A stretch of DNA of 64,000 nt from an uncultured Bacteroidales bacterium. GTDB taxonomy: Bacteria > Bacteroidota > Bacteroidia > Bacteroidales > UBA932. The DNA lies in NCBI GenBank assembly GCA_944322605.1, contig CALUPD010000004.1:1-64000 (forward strand). The letters are read 5' to 3'. The first letter of the stretch is position 1. Each line of letters opens with the position of its first letter. The notes below the pieces were generated by a model that was not told where the DNA came from, searched no databases, and saw only the letters and a list, made by a program, of their open reading frames with translations. A program made the position numbers and the translations under genes. This document shows, piece after piece, positions 16,584-25,091 of this stretch.

Positions 16584-17993
16584 TTAAATAAATTTTGCTA
16601 TCAAATCATATTCATTCGCTCCGGTTATTTCCACAAGGATAAAAGACCCTGCAAGGATTCCCGGATCGGTTTCAATATCCTTTTTAGGAATCAATTTGCT
16701 TTTTCGCTCTCCGTACAGCCTTTCATAAACGACAACCCCGTCTTCTGGAAGAGTGTCCATCCCGGCCAGTATCTCCCCGTCCACTTCAGGGCTTTCATAC
16801 TGGCTTCTCGTGACGAATACCCCGTCCGAGAAAGAATCGACTATTACAAACTCCCTTTTCCCTATTCTGGAAATATTATAATCCAAAGATATGCCGGACT
16901 GCTTTTCCATCAGCTCGTCATACCGCTTCTGCTTGGTGGATTCGCGGACGGAATCCTTGAAATTAGCGGCTCCGTAAGTTCCCTCTTCCTCGGAATAGGT
17001 AAACGCCCCGAGCCTTTCGAAAGCCGCCTGCCCGATAAAATCCATCAGTTTGGAGAATTCCCTGCTGTCTTCGCCCGGATGCCCTACCATCATCGTAGTC
17101 CTCAGGACCACGCCCGGTATCCTTTCGCGGAAACTTCGGATCAGGGCCTTGGTGCCTGGCCCGTCGATAGACCTGCGCATGGCTTTCAGCACCTTGGTCG
17201 ATACATGCTGCAAGGGAATATCTATATACTTGCATACCTTGGGATTGGTCGCCACTGCCTCTATTACGTCGTCAGGGAATGACGAAGGATAGGAATAGTG
17301 GAGCCTTATCCACTCTATGCCGCTGATTCCGGACAACCTTGAAAGCAGCTCGCCGAGCTTCCGCTTGCCGTAAAGGTCGAGCCCGTAATATGTCGTATCC
17401 TGGGCAATCACTATCAGTTCCTTGACACCTGAAGCGGCGAGGTTCTTCGCTTCTTCGAGGAGGATTTCCATAGGAACCGACTTATGCTTTCCCCTTATGA
17501 GAGGTATGGCGCAATAGGAACAAGTCCTGTCGCACCCCTCCGATATTTTAAGATACGCATAATGTCGCGGCGTGGTAAGATACCTTTGCGCTTCAAGGGA
17601 CTTCCTTTTTTCAACACCGAGCGCGGAAAGCACGGAAGCAGCGTCGAACGCCCCGAAAAAGCCATCCGCCTCCGGAATCTCGCCCGCAAGGTCTTCGCCG
17701 TAACGCTGCGAAAGGCATCCGAAAACGAATAATTTGCTTATAAGGCCTCTCTTTTTCGCCTCGACGGCTTCGAGTATGGCGTTTATCGACTCTATCTTGG
17801 CATCCTTGATGAAGCCGCACGTGTTGATTATCACGGTGTCTACCATGCCTGCCGACAGGTCCTCGTCCTCAGGAGCGATTTCGCCGCCTGCATATTCCAC
17901 TTGCTTCAGAATATGCTCGGAATCGACCCTGTTCTTGGAACAGCCGAGCGTTATGAGCTGAACCCTGCCTATGTTATTCTTCGGTCTGGCCAT
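16584..17993 (-). CDS. rimO: Ribosomal protein S12 methylthiotransferase
   Basis: About 469 residues from MARPKNN (ATG 17991-17993), chosen because it starts just ahead of the conserved VQLITLGCSKNRVDSE block; the upstream in-frame extension would overlap the preceding gene further. The N-terminal UPF0004 domain carries three cluster cysteines. The radical SAM motif is CDRTCSYC, followed by AIPLIRGKHKSVP, and a C-terminal TRAM domain is present. RimO adds a methylthio group to Asp88 of ribosomal protein S12. The start overlaps the DUF5606 gene by 20 bp. Confidence 0.94.
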   Translation of the reverse strand: MARPKNNIGRVQLITLGCSKNRVDSEHILKQVEYAGGEIAPEDEDLSAGMVDTVIINTCGFIKDAKIESINAILEAVEAKKRGLISKLFVFGCLSQRYGEDLAGEIPEADGFFGAFDAASVLSALGVEKRKSLEAQRYLTTPRHYAYLKISEGCDRTCSYCAIPLIRGKHKSVPMEILLEEAKNLAASGVKELIVIAQDTTYYGLDLYGKRKLGELLSRLSGISGIEWIRLHYSYPSSFPDDVIEAVATNPKVCKYIDIPLQHVSTKVLKAMRRSIDGPGTKALIRSFRERIPGVVLRTTMMVGHPGEDSREFSKLMDFIGQAAFERLGAFTYSEEEGTYGAANFKDSVRESTKQKRYDELMEKQSGISLDYNISRIGKREFVIVDSFSDGVFVTRSQYESPEVDGEILAGMDTLPEDGVVVYERLYGERKSKLIPKKDIETDPGILAGSFILVEITGANEYDLIAKFI

Positions 17994-18411
17994 CCGTTGC
18001 GTTATTGTCATCGTCGTTTGCAAAATCCAGGCTTGCATGCTCGCGCAGGATGTTGTACCATTCCACGACTTTCTTCATATGAGAAACATAGAAACGGTCC
18101 CTGTCGTACTCAGGAACGGCTTCCGAGAAGAATTTTTTAAGTTCCTCAGGGGAAGATTTCTGGCTCGGCGCGGCATTGTCATTCAAATATGCGTGCATCT
18201 TCTCGAAAACTTCCTGAAGGCGGATTTCACCTTCGGATGTATATATTGATATGTCATGCAGCGACGTCATTCTCGATCTGATGCCGAAACAATTCCTCCT
18301 GCCTGTAAGCATGGATTCGGCAATCACTCCGGCCGTAGCCTGTGAAACATAAGAAAACAAGCCTTGCTCTCCTGAAATAGATAAAATTCTCTTCAAATCT
18401 GTTTTCATCAT
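17974..18411 (-). CDS. DUF5606 family protein
   Basis: A 145-residue soluble protein starting M(M)KTDLKRILSISGEQGLFSYVSQATAGVIAESM, a Bacteroidales-restricted family known only as DUF5606. The first 75 residues look like a small beta-rich domain; a helical part follows (FEKMHAYL, then SPEELKKFFSEAVPEYDRDR) with an acidic tail. The start overlaps the stop of the J-domain gene as ATGATGA, so either of the two adjacent ATGs may be used, with translational coupling. Function unknown. Confidence 0.75.
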   Translation of the reverse strand: MMKTDLKRILSISGEQGLFSYVSQATAGVIAESMLTGRRNCFGIRSRMTSLHDISIYTSEGEIRLQEVFEKMHAYLNDNAAPSQKSSPEELKKFFSEAVPEYDRDRFYVSHMKKVVEWYNILREHASLDFANDDDNNATDGQTEE

Positions 18412-19136
18412 TTAAATCCTCTTTCTTTTTTTATTTTTTCATATGCCTGGACAATTTTCTTGAATTTTTCTTCCGCCGCCTTCTGAATGTCCGGCCCGAG
18501 GGAAGAAACCTTGTCCGGGTGATATTTCATAGCCATTTTCCTGTATGCCGCATCCAGCCCGTCGTCGAACATGGCCAGCACAGATTCGGCATCTGCTTTC
18601 GGGATTCCGAGAAAAGACGCTATCTGCCTGAGCATTTCCAGTTCCGAATAATCCACATGCCCGTCGGCCTGCGCTATCGAACGAAGATAATGAAGCAGCT
18701 GCAATTTCTGCGAAGGGTTCATGTTCTGCCTTATCTGGGCGCATACTCCCTGCACGTCTATGTCGCGGCGCATCAGCTGGCGCAATATCTCAAGCGCGTC
18801 GCGTACCGCTTCTTCGCCGAAATTAATCCTTACGAAATCCTTGACGGCATTGAGTTCCGACCTCATCACCTTGGAATCAGCCTTCATCACTGCCGCAGAG
18901 AGGACGAGAAAACTGACAAGAAAACTGTTTCTCTGTCCTACGTTCACCCTCCTTCGTCCGTCGTACCATTCAGAATCCTCTGAAGAATAAACGTCATAAT
19001 CGGCCGTGTCGGATGGTTTTGCCAACCGATTCGCAGCTCTTTCCAGGGCCGAACCTACAAAGAATCCGATAAGCCCGCCTATAGGACCGGCAGCCGCCCA
19101 TCCGATTATTCCTGAAATCCATTTTCCGTATCCCAT
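18408..19136 (-). CDS. DjlA-like TerB/J-domain co-chaperone
   Basis: A 242-residue protein with a glycine-rich N-terminal membrane-associating segment (residues 7-30), a central TerB-like helical domain (SFLVSFLVLSAAVMKADSKV to HYLRSIAQADGHVDYSELEML), and a C-terminal J domain containing the essential HPD motif in YRKMAMKYHPDKVSSLG. This is the architecture of DjlA, a DnaK co-chaperone. It follows coaE by 27 bp in the operon. Confidence 0.85.
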   Translation of the reverse strand: MGYGKWISGIIGWAAAGPIGGLIGFFVGSALERAANRLAKPSDTADYDVYSSEDSEWYDGRRRVNVGQRNSFLVSFLVLSAAVMKADSKVMRSELNAVKDFVRINFGEEAVRDALEILRQLMRRDIDVQGVCAQIRQNMNPSQKLQLLHYLRSIAQADGHVDYSELEMLRQIASFLGIPKADAESVLAMFDDGLDAAYRKMAMKYHPDKVSSLGPDIQKAAEEKFKKIVQAYEKIKKERGFK

Positions 19137-19163
19137 GGCAAAATTCCTTCGATTAAAACATAG

Positions 19164-19760
19164 CTAAAGGCTTTCGCCGTCATCGAAATAATCCAATATC
19201 ATTTCGATCTGGGGCAAAAGAGCCGCCTTTCCATCTGCAAATATAACAAAATCCGAGTTCCGGATTCTCATTTCATCCGGCATCTGGCATCCTATCCTGC
19301 GCATGACCTGTCCGCGAGTCGCGCCGTCGCGCTCCATTACCCTTTCCACCCTGACCTCCAAAGGAGCGGACACTGTCAGTATCTTGTCCGCCGCGTTCCT
19401 GAAGAGCGGCTTTTCAAGGATTATGGCAGACTCCATTATCACAAAGCCGAATTCGCTTGACTGCCTTTGCTTCCACATGCTGAAATCATCGAACACGGCA
19501 GGATGCAGTATGCCTTCCAGCGTTTTCAATTTCACCGGGTCCGAAAAGACACAAGCCGCAAGGGCGTCCTTTCTGATTTCCCCGTCCGCGTAAATCCCGT
19601 CCCCGAACGCTTTTTTCACCTTTTCCCTGACATCCGGCCTGCAATACATTGACTTCGCCGCATCGTCTGTATAATAGACAGGAACGCCCAACCTTTCGAA
19701 GATTTTGCAAACGAAGGTCTTTCCGGAGCCAATGCCTCCGGTGCAGGCTAAGACTTTCAT
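19164..19760 (-). CDS. coaE: Dephospho-CoA kinase
   Basis: About 198 residues from MKVLACTGGIGSGKT; an upstream ATG three codons earlier (MPAMKV) is an alternative start. The P-loop GGIGSGKT, the DDAAKSMY segment, AGCILHPAVF-like EGILHPAVFDDF and the RMGCQMPDEMR-like lid region RIGCQMPDEMR match CoaE. It phosphorylates dephospho-CoA in the last step of CoA synthesis. coaD, the preceding pathway step, is at 30589 in a different operon. Confidence 0.92.
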   Translation of the reverse strand: MKVLACTGGIGSGKTFVCKIFERLGVPVYYTDDAAKSMYCRPDVREKVKKAFGDGIYADGEIRKDALAACVFSDPVKLKTLEGILHPAVFDDFSMWKQRQSSEFGFVIMESAIILEKPLFRNAADKILTVSAPLEVRVERVMERDGATRGQVMRRIGCQMPDEMRIRNSDFVIFADGKAALLPQIEMILDYFDDGESL

Positions 19761-19770
19761 GGCAGGCATA

Positions 19771-20748
19771 TCATCTCACAATGCAATCCACAAATGAAGG
19801 CGTAATCTCGATACCGTACAATGACTCAGGCAAAGAAACCGGAACAGGGGAAACATACGTGCTCATGGACGAAAGATAGTCGTTATAATCGACCGCATAG
19901 ACGAAATCGCCCCCGCTGAATTCTTTCCTGAGCGAGAAAGGCTGCCTGAAGGTAACCGTTATTTCATTCGGCAGCAATATCATGTCCTTTCCGTCAGGAA
20001 CGTTGTCCGTCACGAGCTCTACTTTTACGGAATGTTCCACATACCTTACCACCGGCTGGGAAAAGAATATCTCGTCTTCTGAAAAACGCACACCCTTTAC
20101 AGGCAGCAGGCTGCACACTCCCTGTATCCTTTTCGAAAGGCCGTCTATGGAAACCTTTTCCGTAAACACGGAATCGATTCCGGCAAGGAGGGATTCGTCG
20201 CCGTAAATAATCACCGAATCCGGGCTGACGTTCACGCGTTCGGTAGGCATGTACTGGGATGCATACCCGAAATCGTCATCTATGATTACCGGCACTTTCT
20301 TGTATGCCTGCTTCGGATAAACGAAAAATATCGTATCCGTAAGTATGGCCTTCGCGGCCACCCTGTCCTTGGCCGCAATCGTAAAATCCGAAAACACATC
20401 GTTTCCAAGCACGAAAAACACGTCAGGACGGTCGCCGTACTGATGCATGTATTTCGGGTCTATTGTCATTTTCAGCCTTGCGACAGTATTGAAAAGCTCT
20501 GAATTGGCTATAGCAAACCCGGTGGCGTCTCCGGAGACAACCACTATGTCTTCCGATTCGGCCATATTCGACCTTCCCTCAAGCGACGTCTCCGCAACTA
20601 TCTTATAACGGAAATAGTACGAATACGTCTCTGACAAGGCGTTGATCAGCCATACGCAAAAAGCAAAAAGCAGACAGGCCAGCAATATCAGCCATTCCCG
20701 TCCGCTTTTTATGCCCAAGAAATTTATTTTTTTAAAGTCTATATGCAT
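19771..20748 (-). CDS. YbbR-like domain membrane protein
   Basis: A 325-residue protein with one N-terminal membrane segment (REWLILLACLLFAFCVWLI, about residues 17-35) and an extracytoplasmic part rich in beta strands, with YbbR-type repeats around VPVIIDDDFGYASQYMPTERVNVSPDSV. In Firmicutes, YbbR/CdaR proteins regulate the diadenylate cyclase CdaA. In Bacteroidales the gene is typically between yajC and coaE, as here, and its role is not settled. Its ATG overlaps the yajC stop by one base. Confidence 0.75.
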   Translation of the reverse strand: MHIDFKKINFLGIKSGREWLILLACLLFAFCVWLINALSETYSYYFRYKIVAETSLEGRSNMAESEDIVVVSGDATGFAIANSELFNTVARLKMTIDPKYMHQYGDRPDVFFVLGNDVFSDFTIAAKDRVAAKAILTDTIFFVYPKQAYKKVPVIIDDDFGYASQYMPTERVNVSPDSVIIYGDESLLAGIDSVFTEKVSIDGLSKRIQGVCSLLPVKGVRFSEDEIFFSQPVVRYVEHSVKVELVTDNVPDGKDMILLPNEITVTFRQPFSLRKEFSGGDFVYAVDYNDYLSSMSTYVSPVPVSLPESLYGIEITPSFVDCIVR

Positions 20749-21053
20749 TATTTGCCTTGTAAGTCCGTCATATCCCTTATTATAGAAGACTTATCAACCT
20801 TTAGCTTTACATTATTGTCGACTTCCATGAAGATGTATCCGTCCCTCACTTCATCGACAGTCCCGTAAATGCCGCCGGCAGTTATTACCTTGTCACCTTT
20901 CTTCAAAGATTCCCTGAACTTCACCAGTTCCTTCTGCCTTTTCTGCTGCGGACGTATCATGAAAAAATACATCACGACAAAAATCAGAAGCATCATTATA
21001 AGGAAAGTCCAGTTTGAAGCAGCTGCGCCGCTCTGCGCTTGTAAAAAAATCAT
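20748..21053 (-). CDS. yajC: Preprotein translocase subunit YajC
   Basis: A 101-residue protein with a single membrane helix (FLIMMLLIFVVMYFFMI) followed by RPQQKRQKELVKFRESL and the conserved GDKVITAGGIYGTVDEV block. YajC associates with SecDF-YidC and the SecYEG translocon. It lies 52 bp downstream of nusB and overlaps the YbbR-like gene by one base. Confidence 0.95.
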   Translation of the reverse strand: MIFLQAQSGAAASNWTFLIMMLLIFVVMYFFMIRPQQKRQKELVKFRESLKKGDKVITAGGIYGTVDEVRDGYIFMEVDNNVKLKVDKSSIIRDMTDLQGK

Positions 21054-21105
21054 AAATCTATTTGTTTTTTAAGTTAATAATCACTATCGATAAAGCCGGA
21101 AGCCG

Positions 21106-22086
21106 CTACTCTATAAGCCCCCTTCCGGACTTGGCCACCTTGCCTTCGCTCATCAGCTGTTTTACAAGCTTGTCCAAAAGCCCGTTTACAAATATACGAC
21201 TATTTTTCGTACTATAGAACTTGGAAATCTCGACATATTCGTTTATCGTGACCTTCACAGGTATCGACGGGAACGACTTGGCCTCCGTCAAGCCCATGCA
21301 AATCAACAATATGTCAGAGAAGAACAGCCTGTCCTGATCCCAGTTTTCCGATGCCGCCGAAATCAGCTTCAGGTTGTCCTGGTACTGGAGCATGCTCTCG
21401 GAAAGCAGCTTCAGCGCATATTCCCTGTCCGACTCCGAAAATTCGGCGTCCTCGTCGCCTTTTCTGGCCTTTTCGTCCGAGAACACGCCCGGAAGCTTGA
21501 TCTTACCGCTGTTCGCATACGCTGAAAGGGATTTGAGTATATGGATAAGCACGTATCCCAAATCGTCTATCCACATGATGTCCTGGTCTTCAAGCAGGTA
21601 TTCTATGCCTTCGTTGTCTTCGTACTCCGCGCTGAAGAAATCCTTGAGGAACTCGGCTTCCGAACGCAGCGACTTGTCGGGAGAATTCATGAAATTCTTG
21701 TAATAATCCTGCGAAACCATCGAATTGTATATCGAACGGATAACCGGCCTCTGGTCCTCCCCCCAAAGCAGGCCGTTCTTGCTGCAATATTTGGAAAATT
21801 CCTCGTCTTCGGACAATTTCCTGAAAAATTCCATTTCAACGAATTTCCTGTTAGGGTTGGATTCTTCCGGTGTCGGGTAGAACTTTTTCAGTCCCGCCTC
21901 TATGCGTTCTTCGGCGAAATTGCGCACGGCAAGCGAACTGCCGAGAATGTAATAGAACAGATTTTTAGTCACTATGCACGACCTCAACAGATCTTCCTGG
22001 GCGGAAGATACCGACATCGAGCCGGAACTGATTCTTGCAAAAAGAACCTTGAACACCTTTATTCTTATCAGACGCCTGTTTAACAT
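21106..22086 (-). CDS. nusB: Transcription antitermination factor NusB
   Basis: About 326 residues from MLNRRLIRIKVFKVLFARIS (ATG 22084-22086). The open frame extends further upstream, but the extension is low-complexity Phe/Lys and overlaps the promoter region. The N-terminal RIRVFKVLFA-type helix and C-terminal segment DILLICMGLTEAKSFPSIPVKVTINEYVEISK are NusB signatures. Bacteroidales NusB is about twice as long as E. coli NusB because of a helical insertion, as seen here. It heads the operon running to 14875. Confidence 0.9.
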   Translation of the reverse strand: MLNRRLIRIKVFKVLFARISSGSMSVSSAQEDLLRSCIVTKNLFYYILGSSLAVRNFAEERIEAGLKKFYPTPEESNPNRKFVEMEFFRKLSEDEEFSKYCSKNGLLWGEDQRPVIRSIYNSMVSQDYYKNFMNSPDKSLRSEAEFLKDFFSAEYEDNEGIEYLLEDQDIMWIDDLGYVLIHILKSLSAYANSGKIKLPGVFSDEKARKGDEDAEFSESDREYALKLLSESMLQYQDNLKLISAASENWDQDRLFFSDILLICMGLTEAKSFPSIPVKVTINEYVEISKFYSTKNSRIFVNGLLDKLVKQLMSEGKVAKSGRGLIE

Positions 22087-22108
22087 ACGGTATGCTTTAA
22101 AATATTTG

Positions 22109-22116
22109 CAAAGATA
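22109..22116 (-). promoter_or_regulatory. Candidate -7 box for nusB operon
   Basis: On the minus strand this reads TATCTTTG (TAnnTTTG consensus), 23 bp upstream of the nusB ATG. It is back-to-back with the box of the divergent DUF3276 gene. Confidence 0.5.
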
Positions 22117-22140
22117 AAGTTTTAAAGAAGAAAAAAATTT

Positions 22141-22148
22141 TATCTTTG
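22141..22148 (+). promoter_or_regulatory. Candidate -7 box for DUF3276 gene
   Basis: TATCTTTG (TAnnTTTG consensus) 25 bp before the ATG at 22174, in an A+T-rich intergenic region shared with the divergent nusB promoter. Confidence 0.5.
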
Positions 22149-22173
22149 TAAAAACTTTAAAAAAAAAGAAGAT

Positions 22174-22515
22174 ATGTATTTTGAAGATTTTGATAATGCA
22201 GGAACGCAGGAACGCAACGGAGACGATGTTTTTTCTAAACCTGTAAGAGCTGGAAAGAGAACCTATTTCTTTGACGTAAAGGCTACAAAAGGCAATGATT
22301 TTTATCTTACGATAACAGAAAGCAAAAGAAAAATAGAAAGGGACGGAAGATATTCCTACGACAAGCACAAGATATTCCTTTACAAGGAGGACTTCGAAAA
22401 GTTCACCGAAGGGCTTGAAGAAGTAATCCAGTACATCAAGGACAGATGCCCGGTAGTAGAGGCAAGAAGGGACGAAGAGGCGCAGTCGGATGAAATCAGG
22501 TTCGAGGATCTTTAG
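22174..22515 (+). CDS. DUF3276 / PUR-family nucleic acid-binding protein
   Basis: A 113-residue protein matching the Bacteroidota DUF3276 family, a single PUR-alpha-like repeat. The core SKPVRAGKRTYFFDVKATKGNDFYLTITESKRK is followed by KIFLYKEDFEKFTEGLEEVIQYI, that is, a beta-sheet plus helix. PUR proteins bind single-stranded nucleic acids, and homologues in Borrelia act as regulators. It is monocistronic between divergent nusB and convergent rng, with a terminator 20 bp downstream. Target unknown. Confidence 0.85.
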   Translation: MYFEDFDNAGTQERNGDDVFSKPVRAGKRTYFFDVKATKGNDFYLTITESKRKIERDGRYSYDKHKIFLYKEDFEKFTEGLEEVIQYIKDRCPVVEARRDEEAQSDEIRFEDL

Positions 22516-22535
22516 ACAGCAAATGCATGGAAAAC

Positions 22536-22569
22536 AAAAAACCGGAGCCGGGCGGCTTCGGTTTTTTTG
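22536..22569. terminator. Bidirectional terminator between DUF3276 gene and rng
   Basis: AAAAACCGgAGCC pairs with GGCTtCGGTTTTT, with A and T runs on both sides. It sits between two convergent genes and can serve both. Confidence 0.85.
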
Positions 22570-22573
22570 TTTA

Positions 22574-24127
22574 TCAACTTATAACGTTCCCATCCTCGTC
22601 TCTCCATTCAATTTGCAAGAACGCAAATTCAGAAACATTCTCGACCTTGATGGAAATATTATATTTTCTGCACCATTTCTTCACTATGCTATTGAAGATA
22701 CCTTTCGTAACGTATGCCCCTATTATAGGATTGACTCTTAACAAGAACTTGCGGACATTCTTCTCCTTTACATAAAATGCAAGTTCCCTTTCCATTTTCT
22801 CGTCTACCAGGATCGTGGACGAAACCTCGCCGGTCCCGTTGCATGACGGGCATTTTTCCGTAGTCTTCACCTCCGTCGCGGGCCTTACCCTCTGCCGGGT
22901 GATCTGCATTAGCCCGAACTTGGTAAGAGGAAGTATGTTGTGCTTCGCCCTGTCAGCTTGCATAAGTTCCTGCATATGCTTGAACAGCTGGTTCTTATGC
23001 TCGGTGCTGTCCATGTCTATGAAGTCTATTATGATGATGCCGCCCATATCCCTGAGCCTCAACTGCCTGGATATTTCTTCCGCAGCCATCATATTCACAT
23101 CCAGCGCATGCTGGTCGTGCTCGATTCCTGAACGCACCCTGATGCCGCTGTTGACATCTATCACATGCATGGCCTCGGTATGCTCGATTACTATGTAGGC
23201 CCCCTGCCTCATCGGGACCACCTTGCCGAACGAACCTTTGATTTGCCTTACTATGTCGAAATGGTCAAATATAGGCTCGTGCCCTTTGTAAAGCTTAACG
23301 ATTTTTTCCTGCTCGGGCGAAATCAGCGATATGTACTTTCTGACATCCTCATACACATGCTCGTCGTTTATGAAGATGTTCGCAAAGGAATCATTCAGCA
23401 AATCCCTGAGCATCGTGGTCGTCCTGCTGTTCTCGACGCTAAGGAGCATCGGAACCTTGCGTTTAAGGAGTTTGGGCCATATTTCCTCCCACTTGTTTAT
23501 CAACACCTTGAGTTCGGCGTCAAGGACCGCTGCCTTTTTCCCTTCGGCGGCCGTCCGGACTATGACACCGTAATTCTTCGGAAGAATGCTGTACACCAAA
23601 TGTTCCAGCCTTTTCTTCTCCTCTTTCGAGGTGATTTTCGCGGATATGCTGACCTTGTCCGCGAACGGAAGCAGAACCATGTTCCTTCCGGCTATGGAAA
23701 TCTCGGAAGTAAGCCTTGAGCCCTTGGTCGAAATGGGTTCCTTGACGATCTGCACCATTATGGGCTGGCCGACAGTAAGCACGGATTCTATCCTGCCCTC
23801 CTTTTCAAGTATCTGGTCTATCTTTATAGACGAGTAGAAATCCTTCAAAGGCCTGTTCGGATTTATTTGCTTTACGAAATAATCCAAAGCCTTGTAGTTG
23901 AGTCCTAAATCCAAATAGTGGACAAAAGCGTCCTTATTATCTCCAATATCAACGAACGCGGCATTCAAGGCGGGCATGATCTTCTTGACCTTTCCCAAAT
24001 ATATGTCCCCGACCGAGAATTTCCTTTCCGCGTTTTCCTCACGGTTCAGTTCTATGAGCCTGCCGTTTTTAAGCAAGGCTATATCGACTTCCGTGGTACT
24101 TACATCAATAACAAGGTCTTTATCCAT
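22574..24127 (-). CDS. rng: Ribonuclease G (Rne/Rng family)
   Basis: A 517-residue Rne/Rng family endoribonuclease that processes rRNA and decays mRNA. The S1 domain is at the N-terminus (RKFSVGDIYLGKVKKIMPALNAAFVDIG). The DNase I-like catalytic core contains GGIIIIDFIDMDS with metal-binding aspartates. The zinc-link region is CPSCNGTG, which dimerises the protein. Length and architecture match RNase G rather than RNase E. Downstream of the 29-residue ribosomal-type gene, from which it is separated by about 70 bp. Confidence 0.94.
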   Translation of the reverse strand: MDKDLVIDVSTTEVDIALLKNGRLIELNREENAERKFSVGDIYLGKVKKIMPALNAAFVDIGDNKDAFVHYLDLGLNYKALDYFVKQINPNRPLKDFYSSIKIDQILEKEGRIESVLTVGQPIMVQIVKEPISTKGSRLTSEISIAGRNMVLLPFADKVSISAKITSKEEKKRLEHLVYSILPKNYGVIVRTAAEGKKAAVLDAELKVLINKWEEIWPKLLKRKVPMLLSVENSRTTTMLRDLLNDSFANIFINDEHVYEDVRKYISLISPEQEKIVKLYKGHEPIFDHFDIVRQIKGSFGKVVPMRQGAYIVIEHTEAMHVIDVNSGIRVRSGIEHDQHALDVNMMAAEEISRQLRLRDMGGIIIIDFIDMDSTEHKNQLFKHMQELMQADRAKHNILPLTKFGLMQITRQRVRPATEVKTTEKCPSCNGTGEVSSTILVDEKMERELAFYVKEKNVRKFLLRVNPIIGAYVTKGIFNSIVKKWCRKYNISIKVENVSEFAFLQIEWRDEDGNVIS

Positions 24128-24198
24128 ATTTAATTAAACAAAATAATCTAAAGCAGGACGAATCGGTCCTACCTTAGATCATGCAAATAAAAAGACGG

Positions 24199-24288
24199 CT
24201 ATTTCTTTTTATGTCTGTTCTTGCGTAAACGTTTTTTACGTTTATGAGTAGCCATCTTATGTCTTTTTCTTTTCTTACCGCTAGGCAT
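24199..24288 (-). CDS. AURKAIP1/COX24-domain small basic protein (bS22/mS38-like)
   Basis: A 29-residue frame (ATG 24286-24288, stop 24199-24201), nearly half lysine and arginine, beginning MPSGKKRKRHK and continuing MATHKRKKRLRKNRH. This is the conserved Bacteroidota peptide with the AURKAIP1/COX24 domain, related to mycobacterial bS22 and mitochondrial mS38, which lie at the ribosomal subunit interface. It is too short for most gene callers. It precedes rng by 71 bp and may share its transcript. Ribosome association is inferred from family. Confidence 0.85.
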   Translation of the reverse strand: MPSGKKRKRHKMATHKRKKRLRKNRHKKK

Positions 24289-24694
24289 AACTCCAAATTT
24301 TAATTAGTTCGACTATTATATCTTGTTTCGGCTCCGGCCTATCTCCGGTCCGCCGCCCTGCCCGGCCATTGGCCACAGGCAAGGATTTTTGATTTTCACA
24401 TCCAAAAGGCCTAAGCCTTTTTTTGTGTCGCAAGCCTGCTTTTTCGGCTTGCAGTTTATTTCCGCTCACTATCGTTCGCGGCAATAAATCTTTTCAGCGT
24501 CGCAAGCTTTGCTTTTCAGGCTTGCAGTTTATTTCCGCTTCGCTGTCGTTCGCGGCAATAAACTTTTTTCAGCGTCGCAAGCTTTGCTTTTTCGGTTTGC
24601 AGTTTATTTCCGCTTCGCTGTCGTTCGCGGCAATAAACGCTGCGCCTCGGCATAGCTTTCAAGCGAGCTTGAAGCTCTGCGCTCGGCTTGCAGT
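24289..24694. other. Gene-free region between HU gene and small ribosomal-type gene
   Basis: 406 bp without a credible gene. The right half is a tandem repeat array (see the repeat entry). At 24403-24419 there is a short GGC/GCC hairpin with a T run on the plus strand. It presumably holds the promoter of the small basic protein and rng, but I could not fix a consensus box. Confidence 0.5.
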
Positions 24695-24700
24695 TTATTT
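24427..24700. repeat. Three tandem 72-75 bp palindromic units plus partial fourth, at HU 3' end
   Basis: Units start at 24427, 24499 and 24574, with a partial copy at 24684-24700 that overlaps the HU stop codon. Each full unit contains two potential hairpins: CAAGC(C)...GGCTTG, and TTTATTtCCGC...GCGGcAATAAA. Differences between units are a few substitutions and small indels. The array has no unique spacers. It may end or stabilise the HU transcript. Confidence 0.8.
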
Positions 24701-24979
24701 TACATTAGCCTTTACCTTGAGCATGAAAACCTTGGCAGGTTTGAACGCAGGGATTTTGTGCGCAGGTATAGTCAATGTAGTGTTCTTGGAAATATTTCTT
24801 GCAGTCTTCTGTGCCCTTTCCTTTACGATAAAGCTACCGAAACCGCGCAGATACACATTTTCATTATTGGCCAAAGAACCCTTCACGCATTCCATGAAAC
24901 TTTCAACCACGTTCTGTACTGCGATTTTTTCCATCCCGGTTGCCTTGGCAACTTCGTTTACAATATCAGCTTTAGTCAT
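24695..24979 (-). CDS. HU-family DNA-binding protein
   Basis: A 94-residue HU/IHF fold protein: MTKADIVNEVAKATGM at the N-terminus, VYLRGFGSFIVKERAQKTARNISKN forming the beta arms, and IPAHKIPAFKPAKVFML at the C-terminus. The arm-tip proline typical of HU (RNP) is replaced by RNISKNTTLTIPAHK, common in Bacteroidota HU paralogues. It compacts the nucleoid and bends DNA. Preceded by a candidate -7 box about 40 bp upstream and followed by the tandem palindromic repeats. Confidence 0.93.
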   Translation of the reverse strand: MTKADIVNEVAKATGMEKIAVQNVVESFMECVKGSLANNENVYLRGFGSFIVKERAQKTARNISKNTTLTIPAHKIPAFKPAKVFMLKVKANVK

Positions 24980-25019
24980 GATAATTAAATTAAAACGGTT
25001 AATACTTTCTTAAGGACCA

Positions 25020-25027
25020 CAAAGTTA
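25020..25027 (-). promoter_or_regulatory. Candidate -7 box for HU gene
   Basis: Reads TAACTTTG on the minus strand, 40 bp upstream of the HU ATG; no clear -33 element at ideal spacing. Confidence 0.4.
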
Positions 25028-25079
25028 ATACTATTTTTCTATTTTTTATAAAGTTAAATTATTTTTTTCATTTTTTTGC

Positions 25080-25087
25080 TACCTTTG
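25080..25087 (+). promoter_or_regulatory. Candidate -7 box for BamA-like gene
   Basis: TACCTTTG lies only a few bases ahead of the GTG start at 25092, which would imply a leaderless or nearly leaderless mRNA if both assignments are right. Confidence 0.4.
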
Positions 25088-25091
25088 GAAA

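Noticed and set aside
23165..23719. 184-codon plus-strand frame
   Set aside because: Antisense shadow of the RNase G gene without family features.
24427..24700. CRISPR array after the HU gene
   Set aside because: The units are contiguous tandem copies with no unique spacers.
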